Origin: Pedobacter sp. KBS0701
GTDB taxonomy: Bacteria; Bacteroidota; Bacteroidia; Sphingobacteriales; Sphingobacteriaceae
Reading direction: 5' to 3'
DNA length: 64,000 bases
NCBI RefSeq assembly: GCF_005938645.2
Contig: NZ_CP042171.1
Coordinates: 2,604,001 to 2,668,000 of the forward strand
Shown here: positions 54,110 to 63,396 of the stretch, one piece after another
Layout of the letters: each line of letters begins with the position of its first letter
Position numbering within the stretch: the stretch's first letter is position 1
Position numbers and translations under genes: made by a program
Notes under the pieces: generated by a model
Databases searched by the model: none
What the model was told of the DNA's origin: nothing
Seen by the model: only the letters and a program-made list of their open reading frames with translations

Positions 54110-54388
54110 CTAAGCGGTAAACCGCTTGTCCAATTCACCACGCCAAAAACCGTGTGATTTATTAGAGTTCTTGTCTTCCTTTAAAAAGGCTTCAATCCTT
54201 TGAAAGGTGGCAAGAAGTACCCAGTTTTTGTCCGTCATGTACCTGTTTATGAAATATACCATTTCATAAGATTCGCCACGATTTAACAAAGTACTGTCAG
54301 GTTTCCCCGTCCGTTTTGGATCGTCATCAGGTAAGGCCGTATCCTTGTAACCGGAGTAAAGTAAATCAGCTTTTGTAAAATTTGCCAT
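54110..54388 (-). CDS. Small hypothetical protein
   Basis: 92 aa, soluble, Lys/Asp-rich: LLYSGYKDTALPDDDPKRTG, GESYEMVYFINRYMTDKNWV, LLATFQRIEAFLKED. No family is recognised. It is convergent with the restriction gene (64 bases) and isolated otherwise. The full-length frame and normal composition suggest a real gene. Confidence 0.55.
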   Translation of the reverse strand: MANFTKADLLYSGYKDTALPDDDPKRTGKPDSTLLNRGESYEMVYFINRYMTDKNWVLLATFQRIEAFLKEDKNSNKSHGFWRGELDKRFTA

Positions 54389-54800
54389 ATAATACTACTT
54401 TTATTACCGCTATTGAACGGTGCACGAGGTCTTGTCAAACCGTGAAGTAATATTATAGAAATAAACCTCCTTGCCAAAGATTTTCCCTCATTAAGCTTTG
54501 GCAAGATAAGAGGGTCAAGTATTATACCATTTGTAATTTCCCTGAGACAATCTGACTTATTGTCCTCAACTACAACTACATTCTGTCAGATAGTGTTCGA
54601 AATACACATCTCTGATTCTAAGCAGATTACGGGGTAATTCTTATTTAAATAGCTTTTTCCACATTTCCCATCGGTGATATATTGAAATTTATCTAATTGA
54701 CTGATTATGGCAGAATTTTAGTTATTCTGTAGGCATTTTTCATACGGTATGCTACTGAAGTAGTGCCTGTATTGGTTAAAACCGACAGACGAAGTTATAA
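54389..54800. other. Spacer, no gene seen
   Basis: 412 bases with no supported gene on either strand; AT-rich, probably decayed sequence. A short leftward frame (54283-54504) is a shadow of the small gene at 54110. Confidence 0.4.
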
Positions 54801-55073
54801 GTACAGAATCTAAAAGAAAAGCTTCTGGATGATTACCTGAGCATTTTTCCGAATGCCGATGCCTACCAATTACTTGAAACCGATTTACGGGAGGTTTTTT
54901 GGAAAATATTCAGCCGTTGCTTCCCCTTGCGATATGAGAAGATATATGATTTAATTGTGGATGGTTCGGTATCTCATAATGCGGTCCTCCAAGGGACAGC
55001 AGCGGCATCTTTGTTGAACAGACAATACGGCGGCCAGAAAACAACCTCTATAAAAACGCCTATCAGAACTTAA
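54801..55073 (+). pseudogene. Unidentified coding remnant
   Basis: A 90-codon frame without a start codon, between a TAA at 54798 and a TAA at 55071: LDDYLSIFPNADAYQLLETD, LREVFWKIFSRCFPL, YDLIVDGSVSHNAVLQGT. Composition is protein-like, but there is no family. It probably is a decayed gene end. Confidence 0.3.
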
Positions 55074-55087
55074 AATCGACTCCCAGA

Positions 55088-55201
55088 CCATCCCCGCACA
55101 CCTCCTATAATAAAACCTTAATCCAAAGCGCGTGAGCGGTTGCAGCGGCATCCTCCCGCAGGAAGATACAGCGGAAGACGCGACCCTTCAGGGGTACGCC
55201 C
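55088..55201 (+). repeat. Dispersed structured repeat, copy A
   Basis: About 114 bases, starting CCATCCCCGCACACC and with the conserved core AAAGCGCGTGAGCGGTTGC, AGCGGCATCC, ATACAGCGGAAGACGCG and ACCCTTCAGGGGT. It contains a small hairpin TCCT-cccgc-AGGA and the palindromic ACCC..GGGT. Copies B (57008) and C (60385) have the same order. It lies 107 bases before the gene at 55309. Possibly a REP-like element or an RNA; function unknown. Confidence 0.75.
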
Positions 55202-55308
55202 GAATAAAAATAAAAAAACTAAAAATATTTTAAAAACACAGGCAAATAAAAAACCAGACCCGATATGGAATCCCCCGCCCTTTCGCATCCTATATTAAAC
55301 CAAAGCCC

Positions 55309-56175
55309 ATGAAAAACCTGCAACTGATCCTGACCAACCCATGCACACAGCAATGGAGCGACATTGAACAGCCGGACGGCAAACATCATTGCAACAAATG
55401 TGAAAAAAACATCATAGACCTCACCGGCAAATCCGATACCGAACTAGCAGACTTTTTCAAACACAAAAGCGATAAGGTATGCGGACGCCTGCTGGCCAGC
55501 CAAATGAACCGCGACCTCATACTGCCCCCGGCAAAGACTGGCTGGCAATGGCTCATGCCACTTGCCCTGGCCGCACTAGCCATCAGCCCGGCCCAGGCAC
55601 AAAAGACAACACCAGCAGTGGTACAAACCGAAGGACAGCACAAAAACGCAGATGAAACCACACCATCATCATCCCACCTTCCCACCATACCAATCACCAT
55701 AAAAAGAACCGTAGTTGACCAGACGAACGGCAAAGCACTCGCCAACGTTAAAGTAAGGAAGATAGGAGAAGAAGATGCATTGGCGATAACCGATTCCCTT
55801 GGCAGATTTGAGCTCAACCTTTCTGATCGCGAAAAGTTATCCAAATACCTATTCAACCTGCCAGGCTATACCCCCATCGAGACCTATCTAAACGATCACA
55901 TGGTGATCAAATTAATCGCCGAGAAAAGGATCATGCTCGGCGGAATATCTACAATCTCCCTGAACAGATCACCGCTTTACCTGATCAGGGCCGGTAATAA
56001 AAGCTGTACAATCGAAGCCTCGAAATTAGGTGAGCTATCCCCCGACTGGATTGAAAAAATAGAAATACTGAAGGATGCAAATACTACTGCGGTGTACGGC
56101 GCAAAAGGCGCTAACGGGGTGATATTGATCGAAATCAAAAAAGCCTACAGGAAAAAGATCAGGTTTTCAAAATAA
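55309..56175 (+). CDS. Carboxypeptidase-regulatory-like protein with TonB-plug-like end
   Basis: 288 aa. N-terminal cytosolic CxxC-type module (NPCTQQWSDIEQPDGKHHCN, CEKNIIDLTG, VCGRLL), then a TM (about 86-102), then a carboxypeptidase-regulatory-like domain (ITIKRTVVDQTNGKALANVK) and a C-terminal segment IEILKDANTTAVYGAKGANG VILIEIKK, the end of a SusC plug. This architecture is common in Bacteroidetes sensor-like envelope proteins of unknown role. Short repeat A lies upstream. Confidence 0.8.
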   Translation: MKNLQLILTNPCTQQWSDIEQPDGKHHCNKCEKNIIDLTGKSDTELADFFKHKSDKVCGRLLASQMNRDLILPPAKTGWQWLMPLALAALAISPAQAQKTTPAVVQTEGQHKNADETTPSSSHLPTIPITIKRTVVDQTNGKALANVKVRKIGEEDALAITDSLGRFELNLSDREKLSKYLFNLPGYTPIETYLNDHMVIKLIAEKRIMLGGISTISLNRSPLYLIRAGNKSCTIEASKLGELSPDWIEKIEILKDANTTAVYGAKGANGVILIEIKKAYRKKIRFSK

Positions 56176-56375
56176 CCATCCGCTCAGAGACATCCACAGG
56201 CATTCTTTCAACATATTGATATCGAATGATAAGCGCCAAAATTGCGGATGGAAAAACATCTCAAAATCTCAGCCTCATTTCACCTGCAGTATTGCCTGCG
56301 CCATAACTAAATGATCAAAATGCTACTGATAAGAAATGATATGGACAGGGCTTTAAACCCGTCCGTCACTTTAAG

Positions 56376-56732
56376 TTATTTTAACTTGAGCACCGTTCCA
56401 TATTCCTTCTCTCTGATTTCGGTTGTTGAAATAATCTCAAAAGTATAAGTTTTAGATTCTTGTTCAATTTTAACTTTTATTTTGGACCCGTTAATTTCGT
56501 AAGTCCCGCGATACCTGATGTCGCCGGATGGAAGAACTTCTGCGTAGCCATCTGGCTGCAAAGTTAAAGCGAAACCACCGTCGTAAGCATTAGCCGGAGT
56601 ATGGTCAACCTGAAAATACTCTTTTACTTCGTTTACAACCAGTTGATCTTTTTTACAGCCCCCTGCAAATATCAGAATGGAAAAAACAAATAAAATAATT
56701 AAAGCAGTAGAATTAAAGTGGATGTTTTTCAT
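56376..56732 (-). CDS. Small lipoprotein
   Basis: 118 aa: signal peptide with lipobox (IFAGGC, Cys26), then beta-strand-rich segments NAYDGGFALTLQPDGYAEVL, DIRYRGTYEINGSKIKVKIE, YTFEIISTTEIREKEYG. Small lipocalin-like lipoproteins of this kind are common and have no known function. There is no neighbour within 190 bases. Confidence 0.7.
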   Translation of the reverse strand: MKNIHFNSTALIILFVFSILIFAGGCKKDQLVVNEVKEYFQVDHTPANAYDGGFALTLQPDGYAEVLPSGDIRYRGTYEINGSKIKVKIEQESKTYTFEIISTTEIREKEYGTVLKLK

Positions 56733-57007
56733 GCTCAGGTTTTATGGTTTTAAATGAATTTATCTGGCCGGATATTTCAGATTAAACGAGTGGATTAGTG
56801 AAAATGCTACAATCAACAGTAAATTCTTGTTAATTACAGCTTGATCAATGCGCTATTTTTGTTGTGACGCCATGTGTTGCAAGCTGGAAGTAAAGGAAAA
56901 GGCATAAATCATCCGAGGTCACGGAACACAAACATTAAGCTGTTCAGTGTAAAGCTGTACACATACATCGCGAATAATAGGCAGCAAAACCTATATCAAT
57001 TGTGCAT
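56733..57007. other. Promoter region/spacer
   Basis: 275 bases, no gene seen. Confidence 0.35.
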
Positions 57008-57118
57008 CCATCACTGCACACCCGATAACCAAACCTGATCCAAAGCGCGTGAGCAATTGCAGCGGCATCCTCCCGCAGGGAGATACAGCGGAAGACGCGA
57101 CCCTTCAAGGGCACGCCG
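57008..57118 (+). repeat. Dispersed structured repeat, copy B
   Basis: Second copy: CCATCACTGCACACC, CAAAGCGCGTGAGCAATTGC, AGCGGCATCCTCCCGCAGGG, ATACAGCGGAAGACGCG, ACCCTTCAAGGG. Base changes in the loop positions against copies A and C (for example AGCGG to AGCAA at the start) leave the core words unchanged. It lies 242 bases before the SOS gene at 57361. Confidence 0.75.
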
Positions 57119-57311
57119 AGAGAAAAACGTTAAGCGATAATGCTAAAAAACAAAAAAACAACATTACCGGTAGCAACCAAGCTATTACCCATACGCACAA
57201 TTTATCTCCTATCCTCAATCTAAAAGCCCAGGTTATAAACAAAACACACAATAGTTAACCCAAACACCAACAACACATCACCCCAGGTTGTAAGCAATCT
57301 CCCCACACCAC

Positions 57312-57341
57312 TTGGATTTGCTAATATTTTTAGTAATTTTG
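57312..57341 (+). promoter_or_regulatory. SOS-type promoter with inverted-repeat operator
   Basis: TTG (57312-57314), 19 bases, TAATTTTG (57334-57341) fits the Bacteroidetes promoter; the ATG is 19 bases further. The spacer holds an imperfect inverted repeat TTGCTAA-tattt-TTAGTAA (57318-57336), placed to block RNA polymerase when bound. Likely LexA or S24-type repressor operator of the UmuD-UmuC unit; the repressor is not in the window. Confidence 0.55.
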
Positions 57342-57360
57342 ACCCATAAGCAACAGGGTT

Positions 57361-57807
57361 ATGATTAGAGAACTAGAGATACCAAATAACAATCTGCTTG
57401 ATACACTGGACAACCCGGGCCGTGTTTCAGGTTTTATATCTCCTGCAGAGGACTACAAACAACGAAGATTACATATTGCACAAAGGATTGTTGGCGATCC
57501 AACCAACACCTACTACTTCGAGGCCGATGATGACCACATGCGCTACTTTGGCATTATGAAAGGGAGCATCATCGTCGTTGACAAATCCATCAAGGTAAGC
57601 TCCGGCATGCTGATCGTATGCTGCGTGGAAGAGGAATGGCTCACCCGTAAACTCCTCATAACAGAAGACAATACCTACCTGTGCATCAATGATGGCATGG
57701 AAGCCTGCATGAACATCACCGGGAAAAACATCACCGTATTTGGCGCCGTTACCTGGACCTGCCTACCCCATTCAAATCAGCACCATGTTCGCACTGGCAG
57801 ACTGTAA
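57361..57807 (+). CDS. UmuD-like S24 protein (active-site Ser not seen)
   Basis: 148 aa. It aligns with UmuD/LexA C-terminal S24 fold: TYYFEADDDHMRYFGIMKGS then IIVVDKSIKVSSGMLIVCCV and EWLTRKLLI. In canonical proteins GDSM marks the catalytic Ser; here the spot reads DDHM (His). The Lys of the dyad is plausible (TRKLL). It may not self-cleave and may act as a UmuC partner. Its end overlaps the UmuC start by 23 bases. Confidence 0.8.
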   Translation: MIRELEIPNNNLLDTLDNPGRVSGFISPAEDYKQRRLHIAQRIVGDPTNTYYFEADDDHMRYFGIMKGSIIVVDKSIKVSSGMLIVCCVEEEWLTRKLLITEDNTYLCINDGMEACMNITGKNITVFGAVTWTCLPHSNQHHVRTGRL

Positions 57808-59028
57808 TAACTTTTATGCAAGCTGCCACCGGTTATTCGAACCTCAATACAATAATGTTCCTGTAATTGTACTGAGCAACAACGATGGCTGTGTAATCGC
57901 CCGGAGCAACGAAGCGAAAGCCTGTGGCATTGCCATGGGTGCACCATTCTTTAAGATCAGAGAAGAAATCAAAAAGCATCGCATCGCCGTATTCAGCAGC
58001 CATTATACCCTATATGGCGATATCAGCGCAAGGGTCATGACCAACCTGGCCAGGTTTACGCCTGATGTGGAAGTGTACAGCATCGACGAATGTTTTTTGG
58101 GCTTAAGTGGGTTTGAAAACCTGAAAGAATACGGCAAGACGATCAGAGAGACTGTTATGAATCACACAGGCATCCCGATAAGCGTAGGCATCGCACCAAC
58201 AAAGGTGCTGGCAAAGGTGGCAAACAAAACATCAAAGAAATACAACGGCGTGATGGTACTCGAAACAGCACAGCAAATCCATGATGCACTGGCCGATTAC
58301 CCGGTCGAAGATTTATGGGGAATTGGCAGACAGTTTGCGCACAAGCTTATCAAAGGTGGTATTGAAACCGCTGCACAGTTCAGGGCCTTACCCATCGACT
58401 GGGTGCAAACCCATATGACAATAGTTGGCGCCAGGATGTGGCGGGAGCTATGGGGCGAGAGCTGCATCCCGTTAAAAACAATACTTGACCCCAAAAAAGG
58501 GATGTGTACCAGCAGGGCATTTGGAAAGCTTACCGGCGATTATCATGAACTAAAGGAAGCCACATCCAGTTACGCTGCAAGACTTGCAAGCAAGCTCCGC
58601 AGGGAGAAATTATGCGCAAGCCTATTATCAGTTAAACTCTTAACCAATAAGTTTATTGCCCAAGAATTGCAGGCTTATCCTTCGATCACCATACCTTTAG
58701 AACACCCTGTTAACAACACCCTTGAACTGATAACACAGCACTCTGGGGACTAAAAAAAATTTACCTAAGGGGTTACCTGTATCAAAAGGTCGAGGTAAAC
58801 GCAACAGGGCTGATACCGGAATCAGAAGTCCAGCTGAACGTCTTTACCGAATTCAAGGGCAAAAAATATGATCAGGTTTCCAAAGTCTTAGATCAGCTTA
58901 ACTTACATTACGGGGCAGGAACACTGCGAATGGCCGGCGAGGGCAAAAATCAAAAGTGGTCAATGAAGCGCGAGTTCCTGCGTCCGCACTACACTACAAA
59001 CTGGAACGACATTATTAAAGTAAAATGA
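57785..59028 (+). pseudogene. umuC: UmuC (DNA polymerase V catalytic subunit), frameshifted
   Basis: Starts at the ATG 57785 (MFALADCNNFYASCHRLFEP). Y-family motifs: NNDGCVIARS, VYSIDECFLGLSG (active-site DE), GIPISVGIAPTKVLAKVANK, DLWGIGRQFAHKL. After residue ~316 the frame stops (58753); shifting one base near 58735 continues LWGLKKIYLRGYLYQKVEVN and GKKYDQVSKVLDQLNLHYGA to a stop at 59026-59028, giving the normal ~414 aa. Either a single-base sequence error or inactivation of translesion synthesis. Confidence 0.85.
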
Positions 59029-59126
59029 AAGAACTACTGGCACTTATTAAAAGGTATTTACTCAAGGAAGCCTCTACCTTAAACCAAATTAACGATCAGC
59101 CAAAACCCAAACGGAGGAAGAAATAA
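59025..59126 (+). CDS. 33-aa basic peptide at end of umuC
   Basis: MKELLALIKRYLLKEASTLN and QINDQPKPKRRKK. Its ATG overlaps the umuC stop (ATGA), which fits translational coupling in the SOS unit. It has a short amphipathic helix and a basic tail. It could be a functional accessory peptide or a chance ORF. Ends 45 bases before the SRAP gene. Confidence 0.4.
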   Translation: MKELLALIKRYLLKEASTLNQINDQPKPKRRKK

Positions 59127-59170
59127 AACCAACTGGTATTGAAGCTTGTTATAGCTTTTAAAAACTAACG

Positions 59171-59875
59171 ATGTGCGCCAGATATACCTTGACAGCCGAG
59201 GAAAAAGAAATACTTAAAACCCATCCGCACCAGATCCAGGGAGAGTGGACACCTAATTACAACCTCGCCATCACACAAAAAGGACTGGTCATTACCGCAG
59301 ATGAACCAGACATCATCCAACAGATGTCATTTGGAATCGTACCCTACTTTGCTGAAGGTTTAAAACTCACCCGTGACACCTGGAACATTAAAAGTGAAAC
59401 AGCAATGGAAAGCAAATTGTGGCGTCCACTGCTTATCCATCATAAAACCTGTTTAGTGATGGCCGACAGCTTCTACGAATGGAAAAAAGATGCTAAGGGT
59501 GAACAGCAACCCTACCGCTTCACCGTTAAAGACAGAAAGCTGTTTTGCTTTGCAGGCTTATGGTCTCAATGGGTTGATCCCGAAACCAAAGAAAAGTTCC
59601 GTACCTATGGCATTCTGACTACTGAGGCAAATCCACTGGTGGCAGAAATCCATTCCAAGAAACGCATGCCCGTGATCTTAACTAAAGCTGAAGAAGAAAT
59701 CTGGTTGAGCAAAACGCTCCCGCTTGATACCAAAATGACGGTGCTGGATACCTTTCCCCAGGAACTGATGAACAGGGTTATGGTGAGCAGACGTGTTAAT
59801 GCGGTTTCCACTTTGAAGAAGCCGAACAACGACTCAGACTTATTACTTCCATTGAATACCGATGATGATGTCTAA
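59171..59875 (+). CDS. SRAP-family (YedK/HMCES) abasic-site protein
   Basis: 234 aa SOS response-associated peptidase. It begins MCARYTL, so Cys2 (after Met removal) is the DNA-crosslinking residue; the FYEWKK Glu (about 105) and the His in AEIHSKKRMPVIL complete the active site, and NIKSETA is the substrate loop. SRAP proteins protect abasic sites in single-stranded DNA and are often encoded with umuDC. It is 45 bases downstream of the small basic ORF and may be part of the SOS unit. Confidence 0.92.
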   Translation: MCARYTLTAEEKEILKTHPHQIQGEWTPNYNLAITQKGLVITADEPDIIQQMSFGIVPYFAEGLKLTRDTWNIKSETAMESKLWRPLLIHHKTCLVMADSFYEWKKDAKGEQQPYRFTVKDRKLFCFAGLWSQWVDPETKEKFRTYGILTTEANPLVAEIHSKKRMPVILTKAEEEIWLSKTLPLDTKMTVLDTFPQELMNRVMVSRRVNAVSTLKKPNNDSDLLLPLNTDDDV

Positions 59876-60384
59876 CTTGTGTAAAGTCCACATTTTCCTT
59901 TCATATTGGTTTTATAAACCCTCCGTTACAACGATGTGCTGAGGATCAGTATTAGCATTGTCGTTTTAAAAGCTGATGAACTGTCGTCATGAAAACTTGC
60001 ACTGGTTTAGTGATGATTCGGAACAGGTAGCCTGTTTAGACTTCAAAATTGATCTCTTCCCCTTAAGAATAAGTGATTGCTCGCGCAGTATCTGATATTA
60101 CCAGGGTATTAAATGAATGCTTTTTGTTTAAATACTACATCATCAGCAAAGACTTCCAGTGGTTACTCTGCGAGACTCATCATAAACAGTTAGTTGGTAT
60201 TGGTGAGATTCTAAGAAAGAAAATCAAAACATCTTAGCATGTGATATCCCAAACTTAAACCATCCCCTCAAAAAAATGAGATAGATTCAAAACTGAATAG
60301 TGAGAAATCAGCATATATTGTATCTATCTGACTACTGCCCACCGGAGATAGACGTCAAACTGCAGCACTTCATCATTTGGCAAA
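59876..60384. other. Spacer, no gene seen
   Basis: 509 bases with no supported gene on either strand; ends at repeat copy C. Confidence 0.4.
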
Positions 60385-60497
60385 CCATCGCTGCAAACAT
60401 CCTATAATCCAACCTTCATCCAAAGCGCGTGAGCGGTTGCAGCGGCATCCTGCCGAAGGGAAATACAGCGGAAGACGCGGCCCTTTGAGGGACGCCC
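60385..60497 (+). repeat. Dispersed structured repeat, copy C
   Basis: Third copy: CCATCGCTGCAAACATCC, AAAGCGCGTGAGCGGTTGC, AGCGGCATCCTGCCGAAGGG, ATACAGCGGAAGACGCGG, CCCTTTGAGGG. Compensatory-looking changes keep the hairpins (ATCCTGCCGAAGGGAA; CCCTTTGAGGG versus ACCCTTCAGGGG). It is not near a gene start, so it is not a promoter element. Confidence 0.75.
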
Positions 60498-60708
60498 AGA
60501 AAAAAACCAAACAATAAATCCTTACTTTCCGAAAAATAGTTTCTACAAAAATGTAAGCAAGTTGCCCGCCTGGCAGAATCCCTTGAGATAACTTAATGCT
60601 TTTCATTTATCCTCATTCATTTTTAAATGCCAGCACCGTGTTTTGGTATATAGAACCGTTGTAAGACCAGATCATTTCAGGTAGCTGGCTTTTTGATTTT
60701 TAATTGAC

Positions 60709-60792
60709 CTAATTTTTTTGCAATAACTGGAATACATTTCCTTCCGGATCTTTTCCATCGCAAACCGAGTATCCATAGTTGGCCGCATAGGA
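60709..60792 (-). pseudogene. C-terminal scrap of a VOC/glyoxalase-fold protein
   Basis: Leftward reading SYAANYGYSVCDGKDPEGNV FQLLQKN-stop, preceded by TGA at 60793-60795. DPEGN is the end signature of VOC-family proteins. The rest of the gene is missing or degraded, so this is a fragment. Confidence 0.5.
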
Positions 60793-61037
60793 TCACCAAC
60801 CCAAAACTTCTCCCCTCCCTCAAGCGCCTACTTTAGTCCAGTCCAACAAGAAACCAGATCCTTTCAGGCACATCATCTGCCTGCGAATCTTCATGAGGTA
60901 AAGCAACATAAGGCAGTCAGGATGCGTCAGTCAGAATGAACATCTCCCATAATCATCGTTATTTGTGGCAACTATTGATTTTTTTTTGTATTTATCATAC
61001 CTTAGCTTAAGTTATACTTAAAAATACACTACTTACT
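60793..61037. other. Promoter region/spacer
   Basis: 245 bases, no gene. It contains a T-rich region just before the secreted-protein gene. Confidence 0.35.
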
Positions 61038-61565
61038 ATGAAAACTTACAAAACATTACTGTTTGCCGGGCTTTTGTTCGCCTCAACTTCAATTTCGGCA
61101 CAAATTGTGACCGGCCAGTGGCAACCTGTTGCCCCGAATGACGTCCAGCCACTTAGCCCCCTTCCCCAGGAAGGCTTATTCGGTTTCTACCAGGAATGGA
61201 ATGCTACGGGTAACCTGGTACTGACCTATGGGAATCATTCCACAAAGGCTTTGAACCTCAAAAAAACCACTCCAAGCGGTGCAAATGACAGAATTAAATC
61301 CATGGTACTTCAAGGCCCCTTGAGTAATACCCAAATTGTGGTGTTTGATAACCCCGATGGACAAACAGATGACGATTATGCTGTAATTAAGGTAGAAGGG
61401 ACTTTACCTCCGGGAATCCGGGTGGTCATTCCAAGCTTCGACATTGGTGCAGCACCTGGCGTTTTCTGGGACGGCGGTAATGGTAACCGGGTTGTTGAAT
61501 ATTTTTACTACCACAATGGCTTAGACGGTAAAATTTCTCATATTAGCCGGGCAGTGGGCCAATAA
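61038..61565 (+). CDS. Secreted protein, unknown family
   Basis: 175 aa with a signal peptide (KTLLFAGLLFASTSISAQ). The mature part is Gly/Asn/Val-rich, compatible with a beta-sandwich: QPVAPNDVQPLSPLPQEGLF, NTQIVVFDNPDGQTDDDYAV, PGIRVVIPSFDIGAAPGVFW. No catalytic motif is visible. A strong terminator follows. It may be extracytoplasmic and work with the neighbouring protease, but nothing shows that. Confidence 0.7.
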   Translation: MKTYKTLLFAGLLFASTSISAQIVTGQWQPVAPNDVQPLSPLPQEGLFGFYQEWNATGNLVLTYGNHSTKALNLKKTTPSGANDRIKSMVLQGPLSNTQIVVFDNPDGQTDDDYAVIKVEGTLPPGIRVVIPSFDIGAAPGVFWDGGNGNRVVEYFYYHNGLDGKISHISRAVGQ

Positions 61566-61582
61566 AGCGTTATCACTTATCG

Positions 61583-61615
61583 AAAAATCACTATTACAGG
61601 TAATAGTGATTTTTT
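61583..61615 (+). terminator. Rho-independent terminator
   Basis: AATCACTATTAC stem with an AG loop and GTAATAGTGATT, then TTTT. It ends the secreted-protein gene at 61565. Confidence 0.9.
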
Positions 61616-62017
61616 AGCTTAGATTTTTACAATTAGGGTAGATGAGTTTTATCACTGAATATGGGACCATTACGCCATTGAGTTCTGACATCAATGTCCA
61701 TTGAAGATTTGCCCGAAAGCTAACGCCAATACCTGCTGCGTTGGTCCTTCAGTACCCAGGCATTACTATACTCAATACGCTTAGATCGACAAACCATTTC
61801 CTACCGACCCTTTACCGTCAATTTGCTAAGATACAAGCCAGCAAAACTTTACAACAATTTCGTTTCCGGTTAGATGGGGTCAATTCACTCTGGCTTTTCC
61901 ATTAAAGTCACATTTATACCACGGATAATGAATATGGTTGGATGATCAGGCACAAGAGTTTTACAGGGAAATACCCTTTTCGCCTTTAATAGACAAACTC
62001 CCGTGCCTGCAGATAAT
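61616..62017. other. Spacer, no gene seen
   Basis: 402 bases. A broken + strand stretch around 61740-61880 has protein-like fragments but no family and no start. Nothing is supported. Confidence 0.35.
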
Positions 62018-62860
62018 TTAAATACCATAAATAGCTTTCACCCAACCGGCATCTTTGGTGGACGGGGATTTTGTACCACTCCAGGAATTATCGATCCAGG
62101 TGGAACCATCCAGTCGTGTCGTAGTTGGAAGACTGCTATTGATCGCGCCATATCCATTGTATGATCCATAAAGCATAATAGAACTGATGTCAAAAGTGGT
62201 CCCACCATAATTCATGCCGGTAAGTTTATTATATCCCGATTGTGCAGCTGTAGCGATATTATCCCATTTTACTGCGATATAAGCATCACGATCTGCACGC
62301 AGCTGTTCATGGTGTAAACCGATGGCATGACCCAGCTCATGAACCACAATGCCTTTAGCCTCCGGATTCGAAAGATTCATTGTCGCCCCGCTAACATAGC
62401 CCACAGTACAATTATTCGCACTTCCCGGCTGTATAGTCAGGTAATAGCCCGAAGTTACCGCCTCAAAGATAATTCCCGATTTTGCGGTCCAGTCGGCCAT
62501 GGCTGTCAAGATAGTGTTTGTCTGAGCAGTAGTAAATCCAGAGGCAAACCTATAGGAGACTTTGTGGTTTGGCCACTTGTATGCTCCTGCCGGCCCGTGT
62601 CCTTCGGTTGTAACTTCCGGTAGTTTTGTGGTAATCTGTTCATCTGGAATAACCATATCGCCATTAAAAATATTTCTACCGTCAACTCGCTCGTAACTGA
62701 TTAACGAACCCAGGTAATAGCCCTGCCTCAATTCCACAATTTTTCCAGCAGGGTTTTGTTGCGCTGAAACCTGTTGCGCGTTGTTGTCATTTTTTTTGCA
62801 CCCCAGTGAGAGCAATAGCAATCCCATAAAGGGTAGCGCAAATAATCTTGTATTTTTCAT
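62018..62860 (-). CDS. Astacin-type (M12A) secreted metalloprotease
   Basis: 280 aa lipoprotein (LLLLSLGC lipobox, Cys21). The zinc-binding consensus HELGHAIGLHHE (174-185) is intact (His174, Glu175, His178 and the third His184), and the Met-turn follows (SIMLYGSY, 227-234). The region AMADWTAKSGIIFEA at 120-134 is the usual astacin N-lobe. Members cleave extracellular proteins. The lack of a prodomain longer than ~75 residues suggests direct secretion and surface anchoring. No neighbour indicates a substrate. Confidence 0.93.
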   Translation of the reverse strand: MKNTRLFALPFMGLLLLSLGCKKNDNNAQQVSAQQNPAGKIVELRQGYYLGSLISYERVDGRNIFNGDMVIPDEQITTKLPEVTTEGHGPAGAYKWPNHKVSYRFASGFTTAQTNTILTAMADWTAKSGIIFEAVTSGYYLTIQPGSANNCTVGYVSGATMNLSNPEAKGIVVHELGHAIGLHHEQLRADRDAYIAVKWDNIATAAQSGYNKLTGMNYGGTTFDISSIMLYGSYNGYGAINSSLPTTTRLDGSTWIDNSWSGTKSPSTKDAGWVKAIYGI

Positions 62861-63396
62861 AGTTATAAAAATGTAGTTTAAATACTAATTTAATGTATTT
62901 TTTCCTATAATTAAAAACAAAACTTTCTGTCTGCAGCTGGTTAACTGTTGGAAACTGCTGTTTAATTGATCAAATCTAGTACAGACGTCAATCTAAAAGA
63001 AAAACTATGATAGGCTCCAGGGCGTTTTTAAAATCTCATGACAACTGGTAAAAGCCTTCTGGGACTTTTAGCAGCCGCCCAAAGCATTTCTTACTGCCCA
63101 TAATTTAAAAAGCTATGCGTCCCGACCAAAAAAAGGGAGCCGCGGCTCCCTCCTGTATCCAAGAATCCTATAGGATCCGTTTAAAGAACGATGGCTGAAA
63201 TGATCGGTTAAAAATTGATTATTTCAGGACTCAAGATATGCCCAAAAGGAGTAAAAAAGGAAGTTTATTATAGGAAAGCCCTTCACCACTATACGAAATC
63301 CCAAAAATGCCAGGCAATATTTGTCTCTTTTATACTCATATACTTGCTGATTTAAAAGACAATTCCGATATTGGTAAGACATCTAAATTTCTTTCT
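62861..63396. other. Spacer with palindromic hairpin
   Basis: 536 bases between the metalloprotease and a response regulator gene; no gene is supported. It holds the AGGGAGC-CGCG-GCTCCCT hairpin at 63134-63151. Confidence 0.45.
63134..63151 (-). terminator. Hairpin, possible leftward terminator
   Basis: AGGGAGC-CGCG-GCTCCCT followed, in the leftward direction, by seven T. It looks like a rho-independent terminator for minus-strand transcription, although no leftward gene lies directly to its right. Confidence 0.5.

Noticed and set aside
57049-57258. 69-codon frame MSNCSGILPQGDTAEDAT...
   Set aside because: It lies inside dispersed repeat B; the frame is a by-product of repeat sequence, not a gene.
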